From: Vibrio thalassae
GTDB lineage: Bacteria; Pseudomonadota; Gammaproteobacteria; Enterobacterales; Vibrionaceae
DNA: 32,324 nucleotides
Direction of reading: 5' to 3'
Assembly: GCF_900089835.1 (NCBI RefSeq)
Contig: NZ_OANU01000012.1
Coordinates: 1 to 32,324 of the forward strand
The position numbers were made by a program, and so were the translations under genes. The notes below the pieces were generated by a model. The model saw only the letters and a list, made by a program, of their open reading frames with translations, was not told the DNA's origin and did not search any database. Position 1 is the stretch's first letter; every line of letters begins with the position of its first letter. Of this stretch, positions 24,901 to 32,016 are shown piece after piece.

Positions 24901-26823
24901 GGCTCTAAAAAGGCATTCGATTTTTTTGTTAAAGTCCGTGATTTGCAGAAGTCGGGCGGTCGTGTCCTCGGCGGTACTGGCAGTTCACTAAGCAACTCCA
25001 TAACTGAGACTGTGACTTGGCTTAAGATATTTGCACCAGAAATCGCTAACACCGGATTACACAGAACAGATGCTTTTTTGCGTCAGTTCTCCAACCCCAT
25101 TACTGAATACTCACTAGCAGCAACAGGCAGGACGTTGAAATCAACAACGACTATTAAGCAATTCCAGAACCTAAGCGAATTACTAGCGATTTACAGAACC
25201 TTTGCTGAGGTGTTATCAAGTGAGCAACTTACAAACCGTTTACCAACGCTGCCGGATGGTCGACCAGCCATACCACCGCTTAAAAATGGGAAAGTGACCA
25301 ACATCATTTTGCCAATTTCAGATGCGCAAGATGAAGAATTCGAGCGTATTGTCTTTGATGCTAAGCATATCGACAACAAAGACAATAACATGTTGGCTAT
25401 CATCGACCGAGCTAGAAAAACATCCTTAGACATTCGCCACATTAGACCGCATGAATACAATACTCACTCTGTTGTAAATGCCGCTTGTGAAAACATAATC
25501 AACATTCACAATCAAGTTAAGCACTTCAACGGAACGCAACTTGTATTCTGTGACCGTAGTTGTCCTGCACGACATAAAGCAGGTGCAATGAAAGAGTTTA
25601 GAGAAAAAATGAAGCTGGCAGAATCGGGCGACCTTGATGCAATCGCATACGTTGACAACATTGAAAAGGCCGGTGGCATGGAAAGCTTACTTGCAAATAG
25701 CTTCTCTGTCTATGATGAAGCAGAGCGCATTCTAAGTGAAAATGGGCTTCGAGTAGCCGTAGTCCATGATTTCAAGACGGACATTCAAAAAGCAAAACTC
25801 AAAGCCGACTTTAACGCTGGACGCTACGACTGTTTATTAGGTTCTACCAGTAAACTTGGCACTGGTTGGAATCTAAATGAACGTCTTGTCGCCAATCATA
25901 ATATTGACTTACCCTTGCGACCTGGCGACCTAGAACAACGTAACGGCCGAATACTGCGTCAATCCAATAAAGCGTATTTTCAAGGGTTTATCAAGGAAGT
26001 GGAAATCTTCACCTACTGCACCGAGAAAACCTTAGATAGCTGGTTCACATCTTTACTCGACAGAAAAGCTAAATTTATCGCTCAGTTCAATAACGGTACA
26101 CTCGATACGAGAGAATACGAATCCGAGGATGAAAAAATCGACTTCGCAACACTTTCCGCGCTGGTCTCTGGTGACACTCGCCTCATGGATCTAGTGAAAG
26201 CTCAGCAAGAGTTAAAACGCTTAAATCTGCTAGCGCGTAGCCATAAGCGCAAAGTCTTTAGGCTGCAGGACGACCAAGCATACTATACACATATTGTTGA
26301 TAGCTGCACTCTTGCTATGTCCTCTTATGAAGCTGACGCAAAAAACGCAACCGGATTAACACCGCTAAACCTCAAAATAGGTAATACGAGCATTGCACTT
26401 GATATTAAACCGCTTGAATCGGCAATTAAGACGCTGCAAAAACAGAGCTACTATAGCCGAACAGGGGATGAACAGCCACTTTGCGACTATGGCAGTTTCA
26501 AAGTGATAGCTATCAAAGGCAAACGCAGCGGTTGGAACATTGTTGTTCGTGGTGCGGCCGACCACGACGTATGCACCACTAGCCAAATTGAAAATGCTTC
26601 GGGTCGTCGGGTCTATAACCGACTGACTGAGCATCTAGACACGTTAAAGGATGTTGCAATAGTAGCGACTAAACGTATCGCATACGCGAATAAGCAGTTA
26701 ACGTTGGTTGCTCAGGAACTGGCTAAGCCATTTAAGCATGAATTGGCCTTAACAGGGCTCAAGCAAACCATACACGATCTAGAGCTAGAATTAGCAAACG
26801 AAAAGCAGAAGCAAGCCGCTTAG
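21952..26823 (+). CDS. DNA N6-methylase and helicase fusion, DarB-like
   Basis: This 1623-aa protein joins two enzymes. The N-terminal adenine methylase shows YFTPDFIVRAMW, LEPSCGSGQFI near residues 125-140 and the catalytic SNPPFG near 195-200. A middle linker has the LTDAASYLSGNVRQKYQDAL block typical of large plasmid and phage methylase-helicases. The C-terminal SF2 helicase shows YDYQKSAIMRGLL, Walker A AVGSGKT near 800, MCDEQQIF (DE box) near 957, and motif VI EQRNGRILRQS near 1329. P1 DarB is a relative that protects incoming DNA from restriction. A perfect TAGGAGG precedes the ATG. A terminator before and after makes it a single-gene unit. Confidence 0.9.
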   Translation: MNSTSIFGFLNPIAKTASLAKQATVELAANYVDRIIAAIRLTTELDNTGATPSTDDLAVLKGFFGYGKAAKAFEKKHERYTELKDSFETEKDYATARKGVLHSYFTPDFIVRAMWRTVCRLGLTEGRVLEPSCGSGQFIHLADPSFSGRFVGVELDPTVGSIARHLNPKAKIYINQRLEHAKIPASGDFDLVISNPPFGAIKAHDQRFGNQSIHNYFVLRGLSELREGGLLCFVVSTWVMDKKDEATRRQIAKMANLVASVRLPSNAFQSEGVTLPVDVLIFQKTATPTVNPDWLYTGDHTSGAHINRHYINNPDCILGTVSAPAVMSFNSCEVSATGDLELQLSEALDSLSTSPIYHSPNRSLNIASDVVEVEPQEPVSKFELFSQNETVYQRIDDSTDENGHTKAVFKELTFANRGQEKRTLAYITVKDALKALLEAEQSNQSRLQLAKLREELNLLHDGYVKAFGGLSRTSNKSLLRPCSMYLRVKALEVDFIAENKKEGIKESFNKAQILSKRVYTPFVTVESASSYEEALAICLNESASLSYNRIAELMNVSKDEAKEYCESNSLAFIEPLSGKLTDAASYLSGNVRQKYQDALSACATTYHRNLTALERVIPEDLGAEEITAVMGALWIDEKFYVDFANRLMGENSDFTVTYQADRWHVKAGGHGYWGAASTTWGTNARTFDLLLESGLNGTPITITYTDSTGAKLIDQEATAEANAKLDEIRAEFDDWIWNDAHRREQLLRTYNDKFNSFVVPDYSNLSAKLTLEGCSMSPYDYQKSAIMRGLLNSNVLFDCAVGSGKTLIFQGVANTLKRIHGAAERIAIVMPNALVSQFANTMSSTFPASDVIALEAGLSPSKREELLNTVCTNDFDLLVLPESTFGALSAPIDTLTELIQGEIDDLRKSLEECENKNLNVKRIEKRIEKKEAELEEVINKPRLSSIDWSDLGITTLMCDEQQIFKNVPFSTTYSNVRGMGNPTGSKKAFDFFVKVRDLQKSGGRVLGGTGSSLSNSITETVTWLKIFAPEIANTGLHRTDAFLRQFSNPITEYSLAATGRTLKSTTTIKQFQNLSELLAIYRTFAEVLSSEQLTNRLPTLPDGRPAIPPLKNGKVTNIILPISDAQDEEFERIVFDAKHIDNKDNNMLAIIDRARKTSLDIRHIRPHEYNTHSVVNAACENIINIHNQVKHFNGTQLVFCDRSCPARHKAGAMKEFREKMKLAESGDLDAIAYVDNIEKAGGMESLLANSFSVYDEAERILSENGLRVAVVHDFKTDIQKAKLKADFNAGRYDCLLGSTSKLGTGWNLNERLVANHNIDLPLRPGDLEQRNGRILRQSNKAYFQGFIKEVEIFTYCTEKTLDSWFTSLLDRKAKFIAQFNNGTLDTREYESEDEKIDFATLSALVSGDTRLMDLVKAQQELKRLNLLARSHKRKVFRLQDDQAYYTHIVDSCTLAMSSYEADAKNATGLTPLNLKIGNTSIALDIKPLESAIKTLQKQSYYSRTGDEQPLCDYGSFKVIAIKGKRSGWNIVVRGAADHDVCTTSQIENASGRRVYNRLTEHLDTLKDVAIVATKRIAYANKQLTLVAQELAKPFKHELALTGLKQTIHDLELELANEKQKQAA

Positions 26824-26834
26824 CATTGGCTTGA

Positions 26835-26880
26835 GGTCACTCATACGAATCATTCGTATGAGTGACCTTTCTTTATTTTT
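26835..26880 (+). terminator. Strong Rho-independent terminator after the methylase-helicase gene
   Basis: GGTCACTCATACGAA at 26835-26849 and its exact reverse complement at 26853-26867 form a perfect 15-bp stem with loop TCA. The tail TTTCTTTATTTTT follows. It lies 11 bp after the stop codon. Confidence 0.92.
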
Positions 26881-26907
26881 CAATAAGTTATCTTTGGCAT
26901 TCCCTAA

Positions 26908-27052
26908 TCAGCCTTCGATGTATTCTAAGCACCAGATTTGCTCATTCAACGTCTCGATTCACACTGTCTATTTGAGTGACACAGCCCGAATTTTCAGTCG
27001 TTTTATACAACTATTGCCAGCAGTCATTCCTTTTTTACCACAAATAGGGCAT
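26908..27052 (-). pseudogene. Remnant of a transposase gene with zinc-finger N-terminus
   Basis: On the minus strand the frame from 27051 reads CPICGKKGMTAGNSC and goes on to IKRLKIRAVSLK, then stop codons, then IETLNEQIWCLEYIEG and a stop at 26908. The CPxCG start and later ...LWLEYIEG block recall the N-terminal region of several IS transposase families. Two or more stops and the short length show decay. It occupies the otherwise gene-free gap 26824-27204. No ends of the IS were seen. Confidence 0.5.
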
Positions 27053-27151
27053 TAAAAACTGACTGTTTCGAGCAGGTTTGACGTTAATGACATTAGATAT
27101 TTCATCATCGGCATTAACGATGACAAAAAACTATTAATCAGAGACTTGCAA

Positions 27152-27180
27152 TTGACACTTTGGCAATAGGGTAGAGATAC
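27152..27180 (+). promoter_or_regulatory. Weak candidate promoter for the 27205 gene
   Basis: TTGACA at 27152-27157 is a consensus -35 box. The -10 region is poor: TAGAGAT at 27172-27178 is close but the spacing is only 14 bp, and AGATAC at 27175 has the right spacing but few matches. The gene starts about 25 bp downstream, so the location is sensible. Confidence 0.3.
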
Positions 27181-27204
27181 CACTTTCCAAAGGAACAAAT
27201 ACAA

Positions 27205-27543
27205 ATGATGAATAACAAGGGTTACGCTACGTATCAAGTTATGGCTCTGTCTTCTTCCCATTTAACCGCTGACGATATGATTCAGCTACAAATACTGGCT
27301 GACAGCCAAAACCAGCTTGTAACACAAAAAGCCAATGGTTTTTTCGTTCAGACCTACGCTGCCGACAGTGACAACATGCGAGTCATTATTGACGTTTACC
27401 AAACCGAACTAGGCTTATCAAAAGAGTTTAATCGCATAGCGGCTCATGCGATTCAGGAGGGTTATCGTCTAATCGAATTTGATGACACCGCATACACATG
27501 CCCACTCTTTAAGACTAACAAATCAGAAGCTACAAACGCCTAA
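27205..27543 (+). CDS. Small hypothetical protein, possibly DUF5983-like
   Basis: This 112-aa soluble protein has the order SSSHLTADDMIQLQILADS ... GFFVQTY, and a later alpha-beta segment ending EGYRLIEFDDTAY. It faintly resembles DUF5983-type plasmid proteins, but the match is from memory. AAAGGAAC lies before the ATG at 27205. A terminator follows the stop. It is likely a monocistronic accessory gene. Confidence 0.55.
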   Translation: MMNNKGYATYQVMALSSSHLTADDMIQLQILADSQNQLVTQKANGFFVQTYAADSDNMRVIIDVYQTELGLSKEFNRIAAHAIQEGYRLIEFDDTAYTCPLFKTNKSEATNA

Positions 27544-27557
27544 TCCCTATTAACGTG

Positions 27558-27591
27558 GCGGTGGCGATTCTTTAATCGTGACCGCTTTCTT
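27558..27591 (+). terminator. Probable Rho-independent terminator
   Basis: GCGGTGGCGATT at 27558-27569 pairs with AATCGTGACCGC at 27574-27585 with one mismatch and one G-U pair, loop CTTT, followed by TTTCTT. It closes the 27205 gene and lies 26 bp before the lipoprotein start. Confidence 0.75.
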
Positions 27592-27616
27592 CACATTAGC
27601 AAAGAGAGTAAATTTA

Positions 27617-29296
27617 ATGAAGAAACTACTACTTACCTCCGCAATCGCATCACTTCTGTCTGCATGTGGTGGTGACAGTGTCGATACCGTGGGTAATGAT
27701 GATACGACAAACACAACATCCCAACGGTCAAAATATCGAGCTTTAGACGGCTACCTTGGGGGCGCACTTGTCTATGCTGACGCTGATGGAGACATGGTTG
27801 CTGACGATGACGAATACATAGGAAAAACAGCGGCTGATGGCACCATTGACATTGATCAGAAGCACACAAACTATGACATTATTGTACGAGCAATAGCTAA
27901 CGTTACAACCGACTCAGACATTAACGGAACAGTATCGGAATCGAAAGAAATGATTGCCAAATCTGGGGTTCGACACATCACTCCCCTGTCAACATTGGCC
28001 GCTATACAAAACTTAACGTTGAACGACTTAGCAGCGGATCTAGGAATTAATCCAGATGAAATCGATGCGGATTTTATTGCTAATGATTACAAGAACACAC
28101 ACGTTCTCAACCGTTCAATCAACACCCTGCTGTACGATAATCTGAAAGATACGAAACAAGGAAAAGTAGCCATTAAGGAAAATGCAAAAAAACTGGTGGA
28201 ACACCTTCAACAGTATTCCTACAGTAACGCCGAACTGGACGATTTAGTTCTTACGATTGAAAATGGGTCAATCATCACGACAACGCCAGATCAGCTACAC
28301 AATGGCAGCTATGACATATCTACTCTCGATTTAGCTTGGGAACAAAAAGATTTCTCAGTTGTTACCTACACGAGCGATCTGTCTGAACAAGGTTTCCATC
28401 CATGCTATGTACGTGAGGCCAGCGATAAATCACTTATTGTCACTAACTGCTTTAGCAATAAGTTCATTATCCTTGACGGCTCAACAGGTGATATAAAGGC
28501 TCAGTCAGAGCAATTTGGCGATATGGAAATCACGGACTGGTACTTAGACCGTGAATTTGTAGCGCTAATTGACAGCAACGACACGACTATCTACCTAGAC
28601 AAAAATTTGCAGCGAGCTAACCCTGATGCTTCGGAGTTAGACTATGCAGATGCTAAAGTCATTACTACTCAGCGAAATGTCATATACCGTGGCAGCGACA
28701 GCGAAATTGCAAATCGACTTGCTAATGCTAATTGGCTCTCCTACCGCAACGTGCGAGCGCGATCAGGCGAGTTCTCACACTACGAAAGCGATGGTGCATA
28801 TTACGTATACGATAAGAACGGCATAGAAACTAAATATAACACGGCAAGTGAAGCAGAGCTGAAATCGCATATCTTGGAATTTCATAATGCTTCTGGTACA
28901 GGCCACACAACAGTTTTGGAAGAAATTAATGTTGATTGGATAACAGATGATGTATTTATTTCGTCAGTGAATCTTGATTCCAATCGCGTCAGCAACGATT
29001 ACTATTATTTAACCAATAGAATAGGAACGTTTGCGCTAGGCCGCATGTATGGTGGATCATTTCAAATAGGATTGGACAAACACTCGGTTGTCTACTATTC
29101 GGCCTACAAAGGACCAGGAAATGAAAATCACGTATTCAAACAATTCGACATGCGAACGGGACAGCTTATCAACACTTGGAATGCAACGATGACGGACTAT
29201 CCAGCTAATTTTTATGCACGTCTTCATACTAAGAGCGGTATCACCATAGTTAGCGATAGCTACAGCACTGTTTTACGCTTGGTGACTTCAAAATAA
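27617..29296 (+). CDS. Large lipoprotein with calcium-binding-like repeat
   Basis: This 559-aa protein starts at ATG 27617 with a lipobox LLSACGG (Cys at residue 17). Near residues 50-70 it has YADADGDMVADDDEYIG, a thrombospondin-3/EF-hand-like calcium loop common in surface lipoproteins of marine bacteria. A helical part follows (about 115-210), and the C-terminal half is beta-rich, possibly a propeller (repeats such as FIILDGSTGDIKAQ and later GTFALGRMYGG). It is probably on the cell surface. No function can be named. It lies in the accessory region with no obvious partner. Confidence 0.7.
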   Translation: MKKLLLTSAIASLLSACGGDSVDTVGNDDTTNTTSQRSKYRALDGYLGGALVYADADGDMVADDDEYIGKTAADGTIDIDQKHTNYDIIVRAIANVTTDSDINGTVSESKEMIAKSGVRHITPLSTLAAIQNLTLNDLAADLGINPDEIDADFIANDYKNTHVLNRSINTLLYDNLKDTKQGKVAIKENAKKLVEHLQQYSYSNAELDDLVLTIENGSIITTTPDQLHNGSYDISTLDLAWEQKDFSVVTYTSDLSEQGFHPCYVREASDKSLIVTNCFSNKFIILDGSTGDIKAQSEQFGDMEITDWYLDREFVALIDSNDTTIYLDKNLQRANPDASELDYADAKVITTQRNVIYRGSDSEIANRLANANWLSYRNVRARSGEFSHYESDGAYYVYDKNGIETKYNTASEAELKSHILEFHNASGTGHTTVLEEINVDWITDDVFISSVNLDSNRVSNDYYYLTNRIGTFALGRMYGGSFQIGLDKHSVVYYSAYKGPGNENHVFKQFDMRTGQLINTWNATMTDYPANFYARLHTKSGITIVSDSYSTVLRLVTSK

Positions 29297-29320
29297 TTGG
29301 CTAAGTGCCTACAATACCGC

Positions 29321-29353
29321 AACCCTTTTAGTCATTTAGTAACTAAAAGGGTT
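29321..29353. other. Perfect 12-bp hairpin without T-run
   Basis: AACCCTTTTAGT at 29321-29332 and ACTAAAAGGGTT at 29342-29353 are perfect inverted repeats with the 9-base loop CATTTAGTA. It is 25 bp after the lipoprotein stop and could end that transcript in both directions. No clear T-run follows on either strand, so a repeat or protein site is possible. Confidence 0.6.
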
Positions 29354-29383
29354 ACTTCCATAATTGGGACCATCGAGCACCTC

Positions 29384-29977
29384 ATGAGCAAACTAAAATA
29401 CCATCAGCAGCTTACAGACTTAATTTACCATGGCTTATTACATCTCTACTTTCACATCGCCAACAACCGTCGTTTTGTACCCATTCATACTCGCAATGAA
29501 ATTCTGATCAAGTGGCTTAAACCTAAGCTGAAGTCACCAAAGTACAAAGCTGTAAAAAGTGATATCAAGGCGCTCATGACGATTGCTAGAAAGAAAGGAG
29601 GCAATCTTGAGGAGCGTTTTACGGCCATTCAAATAATCAATGAAGAGCACAAATCTCGGTTCACGCAAGCTGATGACTTATATATTCTTCTGACCGACTT
29701 ATATGAAAAGCACGATTTCCCCTCCCAACTGACGAACTCGGCAGGCAACACATATGAAAGTGGCATTATATATATGGCTCCCAGCGAAATTGAAACTGGC
29801 TTTGATGACAATAGTAACCAGATCAGGCCGCTAGAATTCTTTGTATCATCGGGCGAAGTAGAGGCGGTGATTCAAGCGATTCACACCCACGGTGGCTACG
29901 ACTGTGAAATTCTACGAACAGATAATGACTACACCTATGTAAGCCTCACTAAGCTAACGACATCTAAGGCCACTTAG
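29384..29977 (+). CDS. Hypothetical protein, resembles DUF2913
   Basis: This 197-aa protein has the pattern LIYHGLLHLYFHIANNRRFV ... RNEILIKWLKPKLKSPKYK ... DIKALMTIARKKGGNLEERF, which recalls DUF2913, a family of unknown function found mainly in Vibrio and relatives. The match is from memory. ATG at 29384 is preferred to an in-frame TTG at 29297, because the latter would put the hairpin inside the coding region. The ribosome binding site is weak. It stands 67 bp before the YaaA-like gene. Confidence 0.55.
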   Translation: MSKLKYHQQLTDLIYHGLLHLYFHIANNRRFVPIHTRNEILIKWLKPKLKSPKYKAVKSDIKALMTIARKKGGNLEERFTAIQIINEEHKSRFTQADDLYILLTDLYEKHDFPSQLTNSAGNTYESGIIYMAPSEIETGFDDNSNQIRPLEFFVSSGEVEAVIQAIHTHGGYDCEILRTDNDYTYVSLTKLTTSKAT

Positions 29978-30044
29978 CTACTTGCATTCCCGCTATCTCT
30001 CTTAATATGAAGTCTCGATCAGAACTCAACATCAAGAGAGATGC

Positions 30045-30536
30045 ATGAAACCATTATTAATCCTCAACTGCTGCGCCAGAAAGAACGACGAACCTAGCCA
30101 AGCGATTTCCTTATACAAAGGCGCATTATTCTCAATGCTGCCATCCGATATCCTAGAGCGGTTCGAGTTAGCGATTCTAAGTGCTGAATACGGCCTGATA
30201 AATAGCAATGCAGTACTCTCGCCTTACGAGCAACGACTTCCGAAACGCTTCAGCCAAGACTGGGATCGCTTTATCCAAAAGCAGCGTCCAAAAGCAGAAG
30301 AACTGCTAAATAGCATCAACCTTGAAAATAGACATATCTTTGTAATCTGCGTGAATGACTACTTAGCGGTTTTCGATCAATGGTCAAAAGAACCGAGCTT
30401 TAAAGCTCTGTTGGATAAGGCTCAGTATGTCTATGCTTCTCGTGGCCACCGTGGGATTGGCGTACTCAAGAGCCGATTAAAAACCATCATCAAAGCAGAA
30501 TCACCTAAAGCGGCTTTAGCATCACTCAATAGCTAG
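30045..30536 (+). CDS. YaaA/DUF6884-like protein
   Basis: This 163-aa soluble protein starts LLILNCCARKND, continues with ISLYKGALFSMLP, and has ELAILSAEYGLI and LSPYEQRLP. These are the hallmark positions of DUF6884/YaaA-like proteins: an early cysteine strand with charged follow-up, a YxG segment, an LSAxYGL strand and a PY motif. E. coli YaaA is a DNA-binding peroxide-stress protein, and other members act on nucleic acids or are unknown. AAGAGAG lies before the ATG. It is 12 bp ahead of the TGT-like gene, so the two form a likely operon. Confidence 0.75.
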   Translation: MKPLLILNCCARKNDEPSQAISLYKGALFSMLPSDILERFELAILSAEYGLINSNAVLSPYEQRLPKRFSQDWDRFIQKQRPKAEELLNSINLENRHIFVICVNDYLAVFDQWSKEPSFKALLDKAQYVYASRGHRGIGVLKSRLKTIIKAESPKAALASLNS

Positions 30537-30548
30537 GAGATTAAATTT

Positions 30549-31712
30549 ATGATTATCTTTCGATCAGGTTGTGTACATCAAAATGAATTTGATGCAGCTG
30601 TTCGTTCAGGTTCCGCTGTCGGGATTTCTCTAGCTGCTATCAACCTGGAGTCCGCTAGTTCGTTAGCTAAGCTGACTCAGCTTGTCGCTCACATCAAAGC
30701 CGGAAAACACGCCTTTATCGACAACGGCCTAATAACCTTGGGTAAAAAAGGAAAAACGGTGGACACGAAGTGGTGCCTAGACCAGTATCGAGAGCTTATA
30801 AACCTGCTGCCTAAAAGTCACCGCAACAAAGTGAGCGTTGTTATACCTGACGCACCGGGCAACGAAATTCGGGCGCTCGATGTACTCAATACCTATCAAG
30901 CTGAAATTGTTGAACTATGCGATGAATGCCGAGTTATTCTGCCTATTCACAAAACGCAATGGGGAATCGTTAATTTCGCACAGCAAGCTTTAAGGCTACT
31001 CGGTCATCCGCGCATAACGCTTGGTATACCCTGCTTAAGAACCATAAGAGTTGATGGGAAGCAAGTTGAAGCAAGACTTAGCCGACAGGAGTGCATTGAT
31101 CTGTTAAGCATACGAAAGCCGAACGGAAGAAAAGCTTGGGCAGATGTTCACCTGCTCGGCATTAGCGAGGCAAACAGGGAAAACAGCAAAGATATACCTG
31201 ACTGCAAAGTGTATGCTGAACGCGTGGCGCTCATTAAAGATTTTGGATTTAAAGGATCGTCAGATGCCAACCGCGCGCAAAGTGTGTTTACTAATAAAGC
31301 TGGTAAGGCTGCTGTTAGCAAGTACGTCTCAGAGCAAGAACGGGCGCGTACTATCGATTCTAAACCATTCATGCAGTATCGTGGAGAGCAAGAGTATGAC
31401 GAACCGACATTGTTCGAGAAGGCTACAAATGCAATATATGAGTCGCCAATGGAATTTATCCATAGCTGGAACACAAATCCATATAGACGGTACGATATTG
31501 AAACAAGCTTTGAGACGGATGAAGAGGCAGAAGACTACCTCTTAAACACAGTGTTGATGCTACCAGATGTAACCGATAATCTGAAAACGATCTACTGGAA
31601 GCACTTTCACACACCTAGCCAAACACCAAGCTATACGGAAAAGCGTTGCGAGATTTTAGCGGAAGCTTTTGGAGGACATAGCCAGCCGCTACAGCTGCAG
31701 CTCTCAGTTTAA
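30549..31712 (+). CDS. Possible TGT/DpdA-like transglycosylase-fold protein
   Basis: This 387-aa protein has the ordered motifs of a TIM-barrel like tRNA-guanine transglycosylase and its DNA-acting relative DpdA: AFIDNG at 55-60 (LDSG in the families), VVIPDAPGNE at 97-106, LPIHKTQWG at 131-139 (the PVLQG position), LGIPCLRT at 158-165 and VHLLGIS at 200-206. Asp58 and Asp101 are candidate catalytic residues. No zinc-binding Cys cluster is evident. The C-terminal third is unrecognised. TAGGAG lies nine bases before the ATG. With its YaaA-like partner it may modify DNA or RNA, but I am not certain of the fold. Confidence 0.5.
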   Translation: MIIFRSGCVHQNEFDAAVRSGSAVGISLAAINLESASSLAKLTQLVAHIKAGKHAFIDNGLITLGKKGKTVDTKWCLDQYRELINLLPKSHRNKVSVVIPDAPGNEIRALDVLNTYQAEIVELCDECRVILPIHKTQWGIVNFAQQALRLLGHPRITLGIPCLRTIRVDGKQVEARLSRQECIDLLSIRKPNGRKAWADVHLLGISEANRENSKDIPDCKVYAERVALIKDFGFKGSSDANRAQSVFTNKAGKAAVSKYVSEQERARTIDSKPFMQYRGEQEYDEPTLFEKATNAIYESPMEFIHSWNTNPYRRYDIETSFETDEEAEDYLLNTVLMLPDVTDNLKTIYWKHFHTPSQTPSYTEKRCEILAEAFGGHSQPLQLQLSV

Positions 31713-31713
31713 A

Positions 31714-31902
31714 ATGCTCATTACGGGCCTAAAAACACTGATTATCGATATCATAAAAGACGCAGCTTATTACGACGCGAACTCGCTAGTAACAGTTCTA
31801 GCTCCCTACCCTAATCTATGCCAACATTTTGTCATGTACGTTTTCAAACGTCAGAAAGTTGCCTATATCGATTTTATGTTTTTTTGGCTAAAACCTATGT
31901 AG
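31714..31902 (+). CDS. Doubtful 62-aa ORF
   Basis: A short frame from ATG at 31714 just after the TGT-like stop, with a helical N-terminus and a hydrophobic, aromatic end (YIDFMFFWLKPM). There is no visible ribosome binding site, unless translation is coupled to the gene before it. It lies in the 31713-32016 gap, where nothing else is seen. Confidence 0.25.
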   Translation: MLITGLKTLIIDIIKDAAYYDANSLVTVLAPYPNLCQHFVMYVFKRQKVAYIDFMFFWLKPM

Positions 31903-32016
31903 CTGGGGGGATTGGGATAAAAAATGAGCAGCTGACAACAAAAAAAATAACAAGCAATGAGTGCTACTTAAATCTAGTCATTTACACATGATCTCATATG
32001 TTAGCCAGGTTCTAAA

